From Variovorax paradoxus (GTDB lineage Bacteria > Pseudomonadota > Gammaproteobacteria > Burkholderiales > Burkholderiaceae_C): a DNA stretch of 64,000 nucleotides. This document shows positions 1 through 9,566 of the stretch, piece by piece (within the stretch, counting starts at the first letter, position 1; every line of letters begins with the position of its first letter). The stretch lies in the NCBI RefSeq assembly GCF_018614915.1, contig NZ_JAGGNU010000017.1, positions 231,390-295,389 of the forward strand, read 5' to 3'. The position numbers and the translations under genes were made by a program. The notes under the pieces are model-generated. The model worked only from the letters and a program-made list of their open reading frames with translations, did not search any database and was not told the origin of the DNA.

Positions 1-156
1 GTCGCCCAAAAAAGCTAAAATTGCGGGCTTTGCGGATTTCCGGCCGGGGCCAGCCCTGTTTGCCGCACCCTCCGCTGAATCCACCGCGGTGAATGTGTCA
101 AAGGGATCTACGAACCCGATGGCGCACCGAGCGGCCAACATCCAGAGACCCTGATT

Positions 157-711
157 ATGAAAATCGCTCAAGAAATCCGCGCCGGCAATGTGATCATGCA
201 CGGCAAGGACCCGATGGTCGTCCTCAAGACCGAATACAGCCGCGGCGGCCGCAATTCCGCCACCGTGCGCATGAAGCTCAAGAGCCTGATCGCCAACTTC
301 AACACCGAAGTCGTGTTCAAGGCCGACGACAAGATGGAGCAGATCGTGCTCGACAAGAAGGAGTGCACCTACTCCTACTTCGCCGATCCGATGTACGTCT
401 GCATGGACACCGAGTACAACCAGTACGAAGTCGAAGCCGAGAACATGGGCGACTCGCTCAACTACCTCGAAGACGGCATGCCGGTCGAAGTGGTGTTCTA
501 CGACGGCAAGGCGATCTCGGTCGAACTGCCGACCAGCGTCGAGCGCGAAATCACCTGGACCGAGCCAGCCGTCAAGGGCGACACCTCAGGCAAAGTGATG
601 AAGCCAGCCAAGATTTCCACCGGTTTCGAGGTCGGCGTGCCGCTGTTCGTCGCCCAGGGCGACCGCATCGAAATCGACACCCGCACCGGCGAGTACCGCA
701 AACGCGTCTGA
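157..711 (+). CDS. efp: Elongation factor P (Arg32 type)
   Basis: Translation factor that binds between the P and E sites and relieves ribosome stalling at polyproline. The 184-residue length is normal and the KOW-like N-terminal domain followed by two OB-type domains is recognisable. The tip loop reads SRGGRNSA, which puts Arg at residue 32 where E. coli has a modified Lys34. Arg32 EF-Ps are rhamnosylated by EarP in beta- and some gammaproteobacteria, so this protein is expected to depend on EarP; that gene is not in the window and could lie just upstream. The ATG at 157 gives the canonical N-terminus. A strong terminator follows at 735-756. A longer ORF in another frame over the same bases is a shadow. 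Confidence 0.97.
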   Translation: MKIAQEIRAGNVIMHGKDPMVVLKTEYSRGGRNSATVRMKLKSLIANFNTEVVFKADDKMEQIVLDKKECTYSYFADPMYVCMDTEYNQYEVEAENMGDSLNYLEDGMPVEVVFYDGKAISVELPTSVEREITWTEPAVKGDTSGKVMKPAKISTGFEVGVPLFVAQGDRIEIDTRTGEYRKRV

Positions 712-734
712 ACACGTGCTGACCTGACGAAGAA

Positions 735-756
735 GGCTCCTGCGGGAGCCTTTTTT
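735..756 (+). terminator. Rho-independent terminator after efp
   Basis: A six-base perfect stem GGCTCC/GGAGCC with a TGCG tetraloop is followed by six T residues, 24 bases after the efp stop codon. Confidence 0.93.
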
Positions 757-834
757 GCGTACGCTCGCGGCATGAGCGCCGCCCGGCCGCTCCGAAGGCG
801 CTCGCACCGCAGTGCGAAGCACGAAGGTACTCCA

Positions 835-1611
835 ATGAACACCGCTTCTGTTCGCACCGAGATCGACGGCCCCGTCAGCACCATCGTCATGAGCCGCCCC
901 CGGCAGCGCAACGCGGTCGACCGCGAAATGGCGACGCGGCTGCGCGAGGCCTTCGAGCGCTTCGAGGCTGACGACAGCCAGCGCGTGGCGGTGCTCTGGG
1001 GCGATCACGGCGTGTTCTGCGCCGGCGCCGACCTGGGCGCGGTGAACGATCCGGCACGCCGCAACGAGGTGGATCCCGAAGGCGGCGGCACCGGCCCCAT
1101 GGGGCCCACGCGCATGGCGCTCGTCAAGCCGCTGATCGCCGCCATCAGCGGCCATGCCGTGGCGGGCGGCCTCGAACTCGCCTTGCTGGCCGACCTGCGC
1201 GTGGCCGAGCAAAGCGCCGTGCTCGGCGTGTTCTGCCGCCGCTGGGGCGTGCCCCTGATCGACGGCGGCACCGTGCGGCTGCCGCGCATCGTCGGCATGG
1301 CCCGGGCGCTGGACCTGATCCTCACCGGCCGCGCCGTGACCGCCGACGAAGCGCTCGCCATGGGCCTGGTCAATCGCGTCGTGCCTGAAGGCGGCGCGCG
1401 GCAGGCAGCCGAACAGCTTGCGCGCGAGCTGGCCGCTTTCCCGCAGCGGTGCATGCTGGCGGACCGCGCATCCGCCTACGCCCAGTGGGATCTGCCGCTG
1501 GTCGAAGCCTTGCGGCACGAGGGCCGCCGGGGCGCCCCCATCGTCGCGGCCGAAGGCGAGGCCGGCGCCGCCCGCTTCGTCGGCGGCGCCGGGCGGCATG
1601 GCCAGTTCTGA
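835..1611 (+). CDS. Crotonase / enoyl-CoA hydratase family protein
   Basis: Member of the crotonase superfamily, which acts on acyl-CoA thioesters (hydration, isomerisation or hydrolysis). Visible features are the oxyanion-hole segments FCAGADLG and GHAVAGGLELAL and a typical 258-residue length. In the region where hydratases carry the second catalytic Glu, this protein has WGVPLIDGGTVRLPR, with no Glu at the usual place, so true hydratase activity is uncertain. The start at 835 is preferred over the in-frame ATG at 772 because it has GAAGG eight bases upstream and matches the family start. It sits between the efp terminator and the LOG-family gene and may be cotranscribed with the latter. 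The substrate cannot be read from the sequence. Confidence 0.88.
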   Translation: MNTASVRTEIDGPVSTIVMSRPRQRNAVDREMATRLREAFERFEADDSQRVAVLWGDHGVFCAGADLGAVNDPARRNEVDPEGGGTGPMGPTRMALVKPLIAAISGHAVAGGLELALLADLRVAEQSAVLGVFCRRWGVPLIDGGTVRLPRIVGMARALDLILTGRAVTADEALAMGLVNRVVPEGGARQAAEQLARELAAFPQRCMLADRASAYAQWDLPLVEALRHEGRRGAPIVAAEGEAGAARFVGGAGRHGQF

Positions 1612-1652
1612 GTTGCTGCGCGCACAATCCAAGACCATTCCTTCGCCAGACC

Positions 1653-2519
1653 ATGCACAACAGCACGCACGACCTTCACGACAAACGCCTCGCCGACGCC
1701 TGGGCCACGCTGCAGTCCCATGCCGACAAGGGCCTTCCCCTTCATTCCGACCCCTCGCGCCTCGCCTTCGCCGACCCCGAGTTCCTGCTGCGCCGCGAAA
1801 CGCGCGGGCTGCGCATGCAGCTCGAGCTGATGAAACCCGACCTCGAGATGCGCGCGCACGGCATCGAGAACACGGTGGTGGTGTTCGGCAGCGCCCGCTT
1901 TCGAAGCGAAGAGGAATCCGGCGCCCTGATCGCCCAGGCCGAGGCAGCCGGCGAGGTGGGAACGGCGGCCCGCTGGCGCAAGCTGGCGCGCAGCTCGCAC
2001 TACTACGAAAAGGCGCGCGCCTTCGGCAAGCTGGTCGCGCAGTACAGCGATGACAAGGACCCGGCAGACAAGCTCTTCGTCTGCACCGGCGGCGGCCCCG
2101 GCATCATGCAAGCCGCCAACCGCGGCGCCTATGAAGGCGGTGGCCTCTCGGTCGGCCTTGCGATCGCGCTGCCGATGGAAGAGGAAGCCAATCCCTACGT
2201 CACGCCGGCATTGAGCTTCAAGTTCCACTACTTCGCGATCCGCAAGATGCATTTCATGATGCGGGCGAAGGCGCTGGTGGCGTTTCCGGGCGGCTTCGGC
2301 ACGCTGGACGAACTGTTCGAGGTCATCACCCTGGTGCAGACCCGCAAGGCGAAGCCAGTGCCGATCGTGCTCTTCGGCTCGGACTATTGGAAGCAGCTGA
2401 TCAACTTCGATTTCCTGGCCGAGGAAGGCGTGATCTCGCCGGAGGATGTGAAGCTGATCGAGTACGTGGATTCGCCGCAGGACGCGTGGGACGCGATCAA
2501 GCGCTTCTACAAGCTCTGA
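1653..2519 (+). CDS. LOG-family (TIGR00730-like) Rossmann protein
   Basis: Homologous to the Lonely Guy / 'lysine decarboxylase' family, whose characterised members are cytokinin riboside 5'-monophosphate phosphoribohydrolases or nucleotide 5'-monophosphate nucleosidases. The diagnostic PGGFGTLDE motif and the glycine-rich GGGPGIM loop are both present. At 288 residues it has an N-terminal extension of roughly 60 residues compared with compact LOG proteins, so it belongs to the longer bacterial subgroup. The ATG at 1653 is chosen because upstream sequence in frame overlaps the crotonase gene and resembles no family member. Its 3' end overlaps the convergent MFS gene by 13 bases. The function is probably purine/pyrimidine nucleotide turnover rather than decarboxylation. 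Confidence 0.85.
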   Translation: MHNSTHDLHDKRLADAWATLQSHADKGLPLHSDPSRLAFADPEFLLRRETRGLRMQLELMKPDLEMRAHGIENTVVVFGSARFRSEEESGALIAQAEAAGEVGTAARWRKLARSSHYYEKARAFGKLVAQYSDDKDPADKLFVCTGGGPGIMQAANRGAYEGGGLSVGLAIALPMEEEANPYVTPALSFKFHYFAIRKMHFMMRAKALVAFPGGFGTLDELFEVITLVQTRKAKPVPIVLFGSDYWKQLINFDFLAEEGVISPEDVKLIEYVDSPQDAWDAIKRFYKL

Positions 2520-3688
2520 TCGCGAGCGGGTAGCTGCAGGCCCCACACCGCCCGCGTCCCCAGCGCCACCACGCCGCCGACCAGCCAGAACACGCCGGCG
2601 ATGCCGATCAGCGCGCCGACCGAGCCGAACAGCATCGGCATCGCGACGCTCGAGGCATTGATGGTCATGAGCCGCAGCCCGAGCGCCTCGCCGTGGCGCG
2701 CGTGCGGCGTGATCTGGTGCAGCATGCTCATCACCATCGGCTGCACAGCGCCGAGCGCGAAGCCCAGCACCACCGAGCAGATGCCCATCGCGAGCGCCGA
2801 CGACAGGAACGGATAGACCGCGAACACCAGCGCCGTCACCACGCTCGATGTGGCGATCACGCTGCGTTCGGATGCACGCGCCGCCACGAGCGGCAGCACG
2901 ACCCGGATCACGGCCGCGGCGATCGCGAAAGCGCCGAGGATCGAGCCGATCACCGAAGCCCCCAGGCCGCGCTCGTGGCCGAGGATGGGCAGCACGAAGG
3001 CGTGCACATCCCAGCTGGAGGACTGAAGCCAGTTCACGAACAGCAGGCGCCGGAACATCGACGCCCTGAGCAGGTCCCAGGCGCGCGGCCTGGCGCCATC
3101 GGCCGGCTGAGGCACGCGCGGCAGTTCGTGCGTGGTGCGAGCGAAGAACCAGCCAGCGAGCGGCAGCAGCGCCAACGCGGCGAAGGCGATGCGAAAGGCC
3201 GGCAGGTCGGCAGGAGCGCGGCCCGCATGATCGATCAGCAGCCCGGCGCAGAAAGGCCCGAGGAAGTTGGCCAGCGCCGGCGCGATCGCCAGCCAGCTGA
3301 ACACCTTCTTGAGTTGCACCGGATTGGCAGCGGCACGCCCGACGTGGCGCTGCAGCGCGATCACGGCCGCGCCCGTGGCGCCCCCGGTCATCAGGGCTGA
3401 GAGGCACAGCACGGGAAAGAGAGGCACCGCCGCTGCCAGCGCAGAACCGCCCGAAGCCGCGAGCACCGCGAGCATCAGCGGCCGCTTGAGGCCGTGCCGA
3501 TCGGCGAAGCGCCCGGCCGGCAGCGCGAGGAAAACCTGCGTGAGCGCGAATAAGGCGATCAGGATGCCGACCGCCGCCGCGCTGTAGCCCTGCTGAAGCG
3601 CAAGCAAGGGCGCACCGAGACGCATGCCGGCCATCGCCGCGTGCAGCAGGATCTGGGCCGCGATGAGCCGCAGCAACTCGGCCGTCAC
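2507..3688 (-). CDS. MFS transporter
   Basis: Major facilitator superfamily permease of 393 residues with about twelve hydrophobic segments. A typical loop 2-3 motif is present near residue 60 (GRFADRHGLKRP). The substrate is unknown; the architecture resembles small drug or sugar exporters. It starts with GTG at 3688, overlapping the rmuC stop codon in a GTGA arrangement, so it is translationally coupled to rmuC and is the last gene of the minus-strand run that begins with pncB. The 3' end overlaps the LOG-family gene tail to tail by 13 bases. Confidence 0.85.
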   Translation of the reverse strand: MTAELLRLIAAQILLHAAMAGMRLGAPLLALQQGYSAAAVGILIALFALTQVFLALPAGRFADRHGLKRPLMLAVLAASGGSALAAAVPLFPVLCLSALMTGGATGAAVIALQRHVGRAAANPVQLKKVFSWLAIAPALANFLGPFCAGLLIDHAGRAPADLPAFRIAFAALALLPLAGWFFARTTHELPRVPQPADGARPRAWDLLRASMFRRLLFVNWLQSSSWDVHAFVLPILGHERGLGASVIGSILGAFAIAAAVIRVVLPLVAARASERSVIATSSVVTALVFAVYPFLSSALAMGICSVVLGFALGAVQPMVMSMLHQITPHARHGEALGLRLMTINASSVAMPMLFGSVGALIGIAGVFWLVGGVVALGTRAVWGLQLPARDQSL

Positions 3689-5031
3689 GGCGCCGTGTCG
3701 TCGTCGGGTGCAGGCAGCAGCGCCTGCGATTCAGCCTCCGGCAACGCCTCCACCTTGCGCAGCGCCAGGCGCATCTGCTTGGCGCGCGTGTCCGCCTTGT
3801 CGAGCGTGTCGGAGGCCTTGGCCACCTGCTCCTTGATGCGCGCGACCCATTCGCCATAGCGTTCGAACTCGGTCTTGACCGCGCCGAGCACCTTCCACAC
3901 TTCGGAGGCCTGCTGCTCCAGCGCCAGCGTGCGAAAACCCATGTGCAAGCTATTGAGCATGGCCAGCAGCGTGGTCGGTCCCGCCAGCGTCACGCGGTGC
4001 TGGCGCTGGATCGCATCCATCAATCCGGGGCGGCGCAGCACCTCGGCATACAGGCTTTCCACCGGCAGGAACAGGATCGCGAAGTCGGTGGTGTGCGGCG
4101 CGGCCAGGTAGTTCTCGGCGATCGATCGCGCCTCGCTGCGGATGCGTGCCTCGAGCGCCTTGGCCGCGAGTTCGGCGGCGCCGGGGTCGGCGCGCTCGTG
4201 GGCGTCGAGCAGCCGCTCGTAGTCGTCGCGCGGGAACTTGGCATCGATAGGCAGCCAGACCGGCGCGCCATCGCCGCCACGGCCCGGAAAGCGGATCGCG
4301 AAGTCGACGCGCTGCCCGCTGCGCGGCTTGGTCTCGACCTGCTTCGCATACTGGTCGGGCGTGAGCACCTGCTCGAGCAGCGCCTCGAGCTGCACCTCGC
4401 CGAACACGCCGCGCGTCTTCACATTGGTCAGCACCCGTTGCAGGCTGCCGACGCCGACGGCGAGCGTCTGCATCTCGCCCAGGCCCTTGTGCACCTGCTC
4501 GAGCCGGTCCGCCACCTGCTTGAAGCTCTCGCCCAGGCGCGCCTCGAGCGTGCTCTGCAGCTTCTCGTCTACCGTCTTGCGCATCTCGTCGAGCTTGGCG
4601 GTGTTGCTTTGCTGGAGCTGCGCGAGCTGGGTCTCCATGGTGGCCCGGACTTCGGCGAGCCGCCGCGCATTCGATTCGGACAAGCCCTGCAGCTGCGTGT
4701 TGAGCGTGTCGGCCAAGCTCTTCTGAAGCAGAGACAGCTGCTGCGCAAAAGCGTCGATCTGCGCGTTCTGCGTTCGCGTGGCCTCGGCGCTCTGATGCAC
4801 CAGCGCCTGCTGGAAGCTCGCAAAGGCCTGGGCGGTTTCCTGTCGCGCGCCGCGCGAGGATTCGCCGATTTCGTGGCGCAGTTCGCGCTCGATGCGCTCG
4901 TTGGCGGCGCCCAACGTGGCGATCAGCCCGCTGTGGTCGGCTGCCGGCGGCTTACGCAGCAGCAGCCAGAGCAAGAGGACGATGATCAGGGCCGAGAGGG
5001 CCGGAAGGATCCAGGGTTCCGAAAAAAACAT
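3685..5031 (-). CDS. rmuC: DNA recombination protein RmuC
   Basis: RmuC-family protein, implicated in limiting recombination between inverted repeats. It has one N-terminal membrane helix (about residues 8-26), a long coiled coil rich in Gln, Ala, Leu and Glu (about 35-180), and then the conserved RmuC core with LTNVKTRGVFGEVQ and LPIDAKFPRDDYERLL, which has a restriction-endonuclease-like fold. The 448-residue length is typical. Either a GTG at 5034 or the ATG at 5031 could start it; the ATG is preferred. It lies six bases after the dehydrogenase stop and overlaps the MFS gene by four bases, so all three are likely on one transcript. Confidence 0.93.
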   Translation of the reverse strand: MFFSEPWILPALSALIIVLLLWLLLRKPPAADHSGLIATLGAANERIERELRHEIGESSRGARQETAQAFASFQQALVHQSAEATRTQNAQIDAFAQQLSLLQKSLADTLNTQLQGLSESNARRLAEVRATMETQLAQLQQSNTAKLDEMRKTVDEKLQSTLEARLGESFKQVADRLEQVHKGLGEMQTLAVGVGSLQRVLTNVKTRGVFGEVQLEALLEQVLTPDQYAKQVETKPRSGQRVDFAIRFPGRGGDGAPVWLPIDAKFPRDDYERLLDAHERADPGAAELAAKALEARIRSEARSIAENYLAAPHTTDFAILFLPVESLYAEVLRRPGLMDAIQRQHRVTLAGPTTLLAMLNSLHMGFRTLALEQQASEVWKVLGAVKTEFERYGEWVARIKEQVAKASDTLDKADTRAKQMRLALRKVEALPEAESQALLPAPDDDTAP

Positions 5032-5037
5032 CACCGG

Positions 5038-6024
5038 CTACTTGCTCCCCAGCACCGCTGGGTTGAGCGGCGTCACCGGCTTGCCGTGGACCAGGAAGCC
5101 GATCAGGTTGTCGGCCGCGAGCTCCGCCATCGCGCGGCGCGTCGGCACGGTGGCGCTCGCGATGTGGGGCGTGAGGACCACGTTCGGCACGGTCAGCAGA
5201 TCCGGGTGCACCTTCGGCTCGCCCTCGAACACGTCGAGCCCCGCCGCGGCGATGCGCTTGTCGCGCAAGGCGGCGGCGAGCGCCGCATCGTCGACGATGC
5301 CGCCGCGTGCGATGTTCACCAGGGTGGCGGTCGGCTTCATCAGCGCGAGCTCGGCGGCGCCGATCGTGTGGTGCGAGGCCGGCGTGTAGGGCACCACGAG
5401 CACGACGTGGTCGGCGGTCTTCAACAGCTCTTCCTTGCTCACGTAGCTGGCCTTGCATTCGGCTTCGAGCTTCGCATCGAGCTTCGAGCGGTTGTGATAG
5501 ATCACCTTCATGCCGAAGCCGTGCGCACCGCGCCGGGCGATGCCCTGCCCGATGCGCCCCATGCCGATGATGCCGAGCGTGGCGCCGTGGATGTCGGAGC
5601 CGGCGAACATGTCGTAGCTCCACTTCTCCCACTTGCCCGCGCGCAGGAAATGCTCGCTTTCGGTGATGCGGCGCGCGGTGGCCATCAGGAGCGCGAAGCC
5701 GAAGTCGGCAGTGGTTTCGGTCAGCACGTCGGGCGCGTTGGTGGCGAGCACGCCGCGCGCCGTCATCGCGTCGATGTCGAAGTTGTTGTAGCCCACCGCC
5801 ATGTTGGCGCAGATCTTCAGATCGGGACAAGCGGCGAGCAGCTCGGCATCGATGCGCTCGCTGCCGGTGGTGAAGGCGCCCTGCTTGCCTTTGAGCTTTT
5901 CGGCGAGCTGCGCCTTGCTCCAGCTCTGGTCGCCCTGGTTGGACTCGAGTTCGAAATGTTCTTCGAGGCGGGCGATGGTCTCGGGAAAGATCGCACGGGC
6001 GACGAGGATTTTGGGTTTGCTCAT
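5038..6024 (-). CDS. ghrB: D-2-hydroxyacid dehydrogenase (glyoxylate/hydroxypyruvate reductase type)
   Basis: NAD(P)H-dependent D-2-hydroxyacid dehydrogenase, probably reducing glyoxylate and hydroxypyruvate. The Rossmann motif is GMGRIGQGIARR, followed by the family signature TLVNIARGGIVDDAAL and GLDVFEGEP, and the catalytic His in TPHIAS. At 328 residues it is full length. The ATG at 6024 was chosen because MSKPKILVAR is the usual N-terminus; the upstream in-frame sequence is nhaD coding DNA. It begins three bases after the nhaD stop codon and belongs to the pncB-nhaD-ghrB-rmuC-MFS run. Assignment to ghrB rather than a related dehydrogenase rests on overall resemblance only. Confidence 0.88.
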   Translation of the reverse strand: MSKPKILVARAIFPETIARLEEHFELESNQGDQSWSKAQLAEKLKGKQGAFTTGSERIDAELLAACPDLKICANMAVGYNNFDIDAMTARGVLATNAPDVLTETTADFGFALLMATARRITESEHFLRAGKWEKWSYDMFAGSDIHGATLGIIGMGRIGQGIARRGAHGFGMKVIYHNRSKLDAKLEAECKASYVSKEELLKTADHVVLVVPYTPASHHTIGAAELALMKPTATLVNIARGGIVDDAALAAALRDKRIAAAGLDVFEGEPKVHPDLLTVPNVVLTPHIASATVPTRRAMAELAADNLIGFLVHGKPVTPLNPAVLGSK

Positions 6025-6026
6025 GA

Positions 6027-7454
6027 TCAACGGAAGAAGATGAAGGTGGAGAGGATGAACAGCGGCACCAGGATGGCGCCCGACCACAGCATGTAGCCGA
6101 AGAAGCTCGGCATGGGCACGCCGCGGCTTTCAGCGATGGCCTTGACCATCAGGTTGGGGGCGTTGCCGATGTAGGTGTTCGCGCCCATGAACACGGCACC
6201 AGCCGAGATGGCGGCCAGCGTCGTGGCGTAGGTGGTCATCAGCGCCTGGGCATCGCCGCCCGCGGTGTTGAAGAACACCAGGTAGGTCGGCGCATTGTCC
6301 AGGAAGGAGCTCAGGATGCCGGTGGCCCAGAAGTACATCGCCGCATCGGGCTGGCCGTCGGGCCGGGTCACGGCGGAGACGACCGCGCCGAAGGGCCCGT
6401 TCACGCCGGCCTTGAGCATCGCGATCACGGGGATGATGGTCAGGAAGATGCCGGCAAAGAGCTTGGCCACTTCGGCCATCGGCGCCCAGCCGAACACGTT
6501 GTCGGCATGCACCTGGGGCGCCGTGATCTTCAGCGAGAGCAGCGTGATGGCGATCAGGCCGACATCGCGGACGATGCCCGGAAGGCCCACTGCGGTGCCG
6601 AGGATGTCGAAGCCGATCGGCGATTTCCAGACGCCGCTCAGCAGCACGAAGAAGACGATGCCGGCCAGGAGCCAGAAGTTGACGGCGCCATCGAAGCCGA
6701 TGCGGGAGGTGTCCGGCGTCGGATCGACGGGCAGCACGCCTTCCTTGCGGTAGTACCAGCGATCGATCGCGTAGAACAGCGCCAGCAGGATGCCAACGAC
6801 GAACAGCGTATCGGGCAGGATGTTCCGTGCGGTCCAGAAGAATTCCACACCCTTCAGGAAGCCGAGGAACAGCGGCGGATCGCCCAGCGGGGTGAGCGAG
6901 CCCCCCACGTTCGACACGATGAAGATGAAGAACACGACCACGTGCGCCCGGTGCTCCCGGTTGTCGTTGGCGCGGATCAGGGGCCGGATCAGCAACATGG
7001 ATGCACCGGTCGTGCCCATGAGGCTCGCGAGCACCGCGCCGATCGCGAGGATCGCCGTGTTCAGCCCCGGCGCTCCGTGCAGGTTGCCGCGGATGTGGAT
7101 GCCCCCCGCCACGACGAACAACGCAGTGAGCAGGATGATGAAGGGGATGTATTCGGCGACCAGCGCATGCACCAGTTGCGCCCCGGCCACCGAGACGCCG
7201 TAGATCGCCGCGAAAGGCACCAGAAAGGCCAGCGCCCAGGCCGCTGACAGCTTGCCGTAGTGGTGATGCCAGAGCGACGGCGCCAGGAGCGGCATCAGCG
7301 CGATCGACAGCAGGATGCCCGCGAAGGGCAAACCCCACAACGGCGACAGCGTGCTGCCGTCGAAATCGGCAGCGGAGGCAATACCGGGGATCAGGGCGGG
7401 CAGTGCAACTGCCAGTGTGCGAAAGAACTTCGTGGACAAGAGGTCGACTGTCAT
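6027..7454 (-). CDS. nhaD: NhaD-type sodium:proton antiporter
   Basis: Inner-membrane Na+/H+ antiporter of the NhaD branch of the ion transporter superfamily. The 475-residue protein begins with a cleavable-looking or first membrane segment ([18 protein letters not shown]) and has about twelve further hydrophobic stretches. The conserved [20 protein letters not shown] segment in the middle and [12 protein letters not shown] near the C-terminus are typical of this family. The ATG at 7454 overlaps the pncB stop codon by four bases (ATGA), fixing the start; the 173 upstream in-frame codons are pncB in another frame. Likely role: sodium and pH homeostasis. A CitMHS-like carboxylate transporter is a less likely alternative. 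Confidence 0.88.
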   Translation of the reverse strand: MTVDLLSTKFFRTLAVALPALIPGIASAADFDGSTLSPLWGLPFAGILLSIALMPLLAPSLWHHHYGKLSAAWALAFLVPFAAIYGVSVAGAQLVHALVAEYIPFIILLTALFVVAGGIHIRGNLHGAPGLNTAILAIGAVLASLMGTTGASMLLIRPLIRANDNREHRAHVVVFFIFIVSNVGGSLTPLGDPPLFLGFLKGVEFFWTARNILPDTLFVVGILLALFYAIDRWYYRKEGVLPVDPTPDTSRIGFDGAVNFWLLAGIVFFVLLSGVWKSPIGFDILGTAVGLPGIVRDVGLIAITLLSLKITAPQVHADNVFGWAPMAEVAKLFAGIFLTIIPVIAMLKAGVNGPFGAVVSAVTRPDGQPDAAMYFWATGILSSFLDNAPTYLVFFNTAGGDAQALMTTYATTLAAISAGAVFMGANTYIGNAPNLMVKAIAESRGVPMPSFFGYMLWSGAILVPLFILSTFIFFR

Positions 7455-8662
7455 GCGGCGGGTTGGGCAATTTCGAACACCTGCCGCAGATAGGCCAGAT
7501 ACCTCTCGTCGTCGCACATGTTCTTGGAGGGCGTGTCTGACAGCTTGGCGACCGGCTGATCGTTGCAGCGGACCATCTTGATGACGATCTGCAGCGGCTC
7601 GTAGCCGAGGTCGTTGGTGAGGTTGGTGCCGATGCCGAAGGCGAGTTGGCAGCGGCCGCGGAACTGCTGGTAGAGCTCGACGGTCCGCGGCACCGTCAAG
7701 CTGTCGCTGAAGATCAGGGTCTTGGTGCGCGGGTCGACGCGGTTGGCGGCGTAGTGGGCCAGCATGCGCTCGCCCCACTGGAAGGGGTCGCCGCTGTCGT
7801 GGCGCGCGCCGTCGAACAGCTTGCAGAAGTACAGGTCGAAGTCGCGCAGGAAGGCGCTCATGCCGTAGACGTCCGACAGCGCAATGCCCAGGTCGCCGCG
7901 GTACTCGCGCGCCCACGATTCGAAGCCGAAGACCTGGCTGTCGCGCAGCCGCGGACCGAGCGCCTGGCATGCCTGGAGGTATTCGTGCGCCATGGTGCCC
8001 AGCGGGATCAGGCCGAGCTTCATCGCGTACAGCACGTTGCTGGTGCCGGCGAGCTGCGGCAGCTTGCCGGCCCGCGGGGGCGGCGAGCTGACGGCGCCGA
8101 GCTTGGCAGCGAGCGTACGCAGCACTTCCTCATGCCAGTCCTTGGAAAAGCGCCGGCGCGTGCCGTAGTCGGCGATCTTGAGATCGTCGAGCCCTTCGCC
8201 CTGCAAATGTGCCATCTTGGCCTCGAGGCGCCTGCGCCCTTCGGCGATGTCCGGCAACGGCCGCGTGTTGCGGAAGTAGACCTCGTTGACGATCGCCAGC
8301 ACGGGTATCTCGAACAGGATGGTGTGCAGCCAAGGCCCTTCGATGCGGATGTCGAGCTCGCCCGACGCCTGCGGAATGATCTTGATGTACTTCTCATTGA
8401 GCCGGAACAGGCCGAGAAAATCGACGAAATCGCTCTTGATAAAGCGCATGGAGCGCAGGTAGCTCAGTTCGGGATCCCTGAACTGGATCGAGCAGAGGTG
8501 GCGTACCTCCTCGCGGATCTGCGCCGCGAACTGCGCCAGGTCGATGCCGGGGTTGCGGCACTTGAAACGGTATTCGACGCGGGCGCCCGGAAAGTAATGC
8601 AGCACGACCTGCATCATCGTGAACTTGTAGAGATCGGTGTCGAGCAGGCTTTGAATGATCAT
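7451..8662 (-). CDS. pncB: Nicotinate phosphoribosyltransferase
   Basis: Makes nicotinate mononucleotide from nicotinate and PRPP in the Preiss-Handler NAD salvage pathway (cytosolic). The 403-residue protein matches the family in length. Visible conserved blocks are [20 protein letters not shown] at the N-terminus, GTRRRFS with the active-site region, and [10 protein letters not shown] near residue 330. It is the first gene of the minus-strand run and is divergent from csbD, with a 188-base intergenic region that should hold its promoter. The ATGA overlap with nhaD suggests translational coupling. Confidence 0.96.
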   Translation of the reverse strand: MIIQSLLDTDLYKFTMMQVVLHYFPGARVEYRFKCRNPGIDLAQFAAQIREEVRHLCSIQFRDPELSYLRSMRFIKSDFVDFLGLFRLNEKYIKIIPQASGELDIRIEGPWLHTILFEIPVLAIVNEVYFRNTRPLPDIAEGRRRLEAKMAHLQGEGLDDLKIADYGTRRRFSKDWHEEVLRTLAAKLGAVSSPPPRAGKLPQLAGTSNVLYAMKLGLIPLGTMAHEYLQACQALGPRLRDSQVFGFESWAREYRGDLGIALSDVYGMSAFLRDFDLYFCKLFDGARHDSGDPFQWGERMLAHYAANRVDPRTKTLIFSDSLTVPRTVELYQQFRGRCQLAFGIGTNLTNDLGYEPLQIVIKMVRCNDQPVAKLSDTPSKNMCDDERYLAYLRQVFEIAQPAA

Positions 8663-8850
8663 GATGCGGGCGCGCTGGTGTCCGGGTTCGGCGTGCGGTC
8701 GATTATCACGGGCCGCGTCGGCATGTGCCTACGCCTCCTTCCCCGGGCGTCCTACTGTTGGGTCAGCACCCCCAAGCCAGAGTCTTTTCACGCCCGGCCG
8801 CCTGCATTCGGGCCGGTGACGAAACCCGCTTATCTGAAGGAGATGCGTCA

Positions 8851-9084
8851 ATGAACAAGGACACCATCGAAGGCAACTGGAAGCAGCTCAAGGGCAAGGT
8901 CAAGCAGCAGTGGGGCAAGCTCACCGACGACGACTTCGACGTCATCGCCGGCAAGCGCGACGAGTTGCTGGGGCGTATTCAGGAGCGTCACGGCATCAGC
9001 AGGGAAGAGGCCGAGAAGCAGGTCAAGGAATGGGAAACGAGCGACGGCCGCACCCCCGCTGCGCTTTGGTTCGAGAAGTACTGA
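8851..9084 (+). CDS. CsbD family stress protein
   Basis: Small hydrophilic 77-residue protein of the CsbD (YjbJ-like) family, induced by general stress in many bacteria but without a defined biochemical role. The signature NWKQLKGKVKQQWGKLTDDD at residues 9-28 is clear. A longer ORF starts at 8725, but the ATG at 8851 has GAAGGAG nine bases upstream and yields the family N-terminus MNKDTIEGNW. It is followed after 28 bases by a Lys-rich secreted protein gene, and the two probably form a stress operon ended by the terminator at 9544-9566. The C-terminus WFEKY is unusual compared with the shorter CsbD proteins. Confidence 0.92.
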   Translation: MNKDTIEGNWKQLKGKVKQQWGKLTDDDFDVIAGKRDELLGRIQERHGISREEAEKQVKEWETSDGRTPAALWFEKY

Positions 9085-9112
9085 ATTCAGTAACGACAAA
9101 GGAGTACATACC

Positions 9113-9520
9113 ATGAAGAAACATCTGCTCATGCTCGCAATCGCCTCCACGTGCTTCGTCGCCACCCAGGCCGGCGCGATGACCCAGGACGAGCACAAGG
9201 TCGCCAAGGAAAAGATCGAGGCCGACTACAAGACCGACAAGGCCAAGTGCGACGCCATGAAGGACAACGCCAAGGATGTCTGCCAGAAGGAAGCCAAGGG
9301 CAAGGAGAACGTCGCCAAGGCCGAACTCGAGCAGCAATACAAGCCGAGCGACAGCAACTCCCGCAAGGTCGCCGAAGAGAAGGTGAAGGCCACCTACGAC
9401 GTCGCGAAGGAAAAGTGCGACGACCTGAAGGGTGACGCCAAGAACGCGTGCGAGAAGGAAGCCAAGGCTGAAGAGGCCAAGGGCAAGGCCGACATCAAGG
9501 CCATGACAGCGAAGAAGTGA
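9113..9520 (+). CDS. Lys/Ala/Glu-rich secreted protein with a CX10C repeat
   Basis: I do not recognise a function. The 135-residue product begins with a clear signal peptide (MKKHLLMLAIASTCFVATQAGA), so it is probably periplasmic. The mature part is nearly all charged helix-forming residues and contains two copies of one unit: AKCDAMKDNAKDVCQKEAK at about residues 43-61 and EKCDDLKGDAKNACEKEAK at about 101-119. Each copy holds two Cys ten residues apart, which could form a helix-pinning disulfide in the periplasm. RBS AAGGAG lies upstream. Coupling to csbD suggests a role in envelope or osmotic stress; this is inference. Confidence 0.85.
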   Translation: MKKHLLMLAIASTCFVATQAGAMTQDEHKVAKEKIEADYKTDKAKCDAMKDNAKDVCQKEAKGKENVAKAELEQQYKPSDSNSRKVAEEKVKATYDVAKEKCDDLKGDAKNACEKEAKAEEAKGKADIKAMTAKK

Positions 9521-9543
9521 CCGGCCCTGGCCGGAAATGACAG

Positions 9544-9566
9544 CGGCGCCTTCGGGCGCCGTTTTT
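9544..9566 (+). terminator. Rho-independent terminator after the csbD unit
   Basis: A seven-base stem CGGCGCC/GGCGCCG with a TTCG tetraloop is followed by five T residues. It ends exactly where the stop codon of the convergent thioesterase gene begins. Confidence 0.92.

Noticed and set aside
1..156. Possible earP 3' end or other gene before efp
   Set aside because: No reading frame with EarP character ends here; the stretch looks like an untranslated leader or intergenic DNA.
835..1611. Assigning a specific beta-oxidation role to the crotonase
   Set aside because: The usual catalytic Glu in the second active-site helix is not seen, so a named enzyme would be over-annotation.
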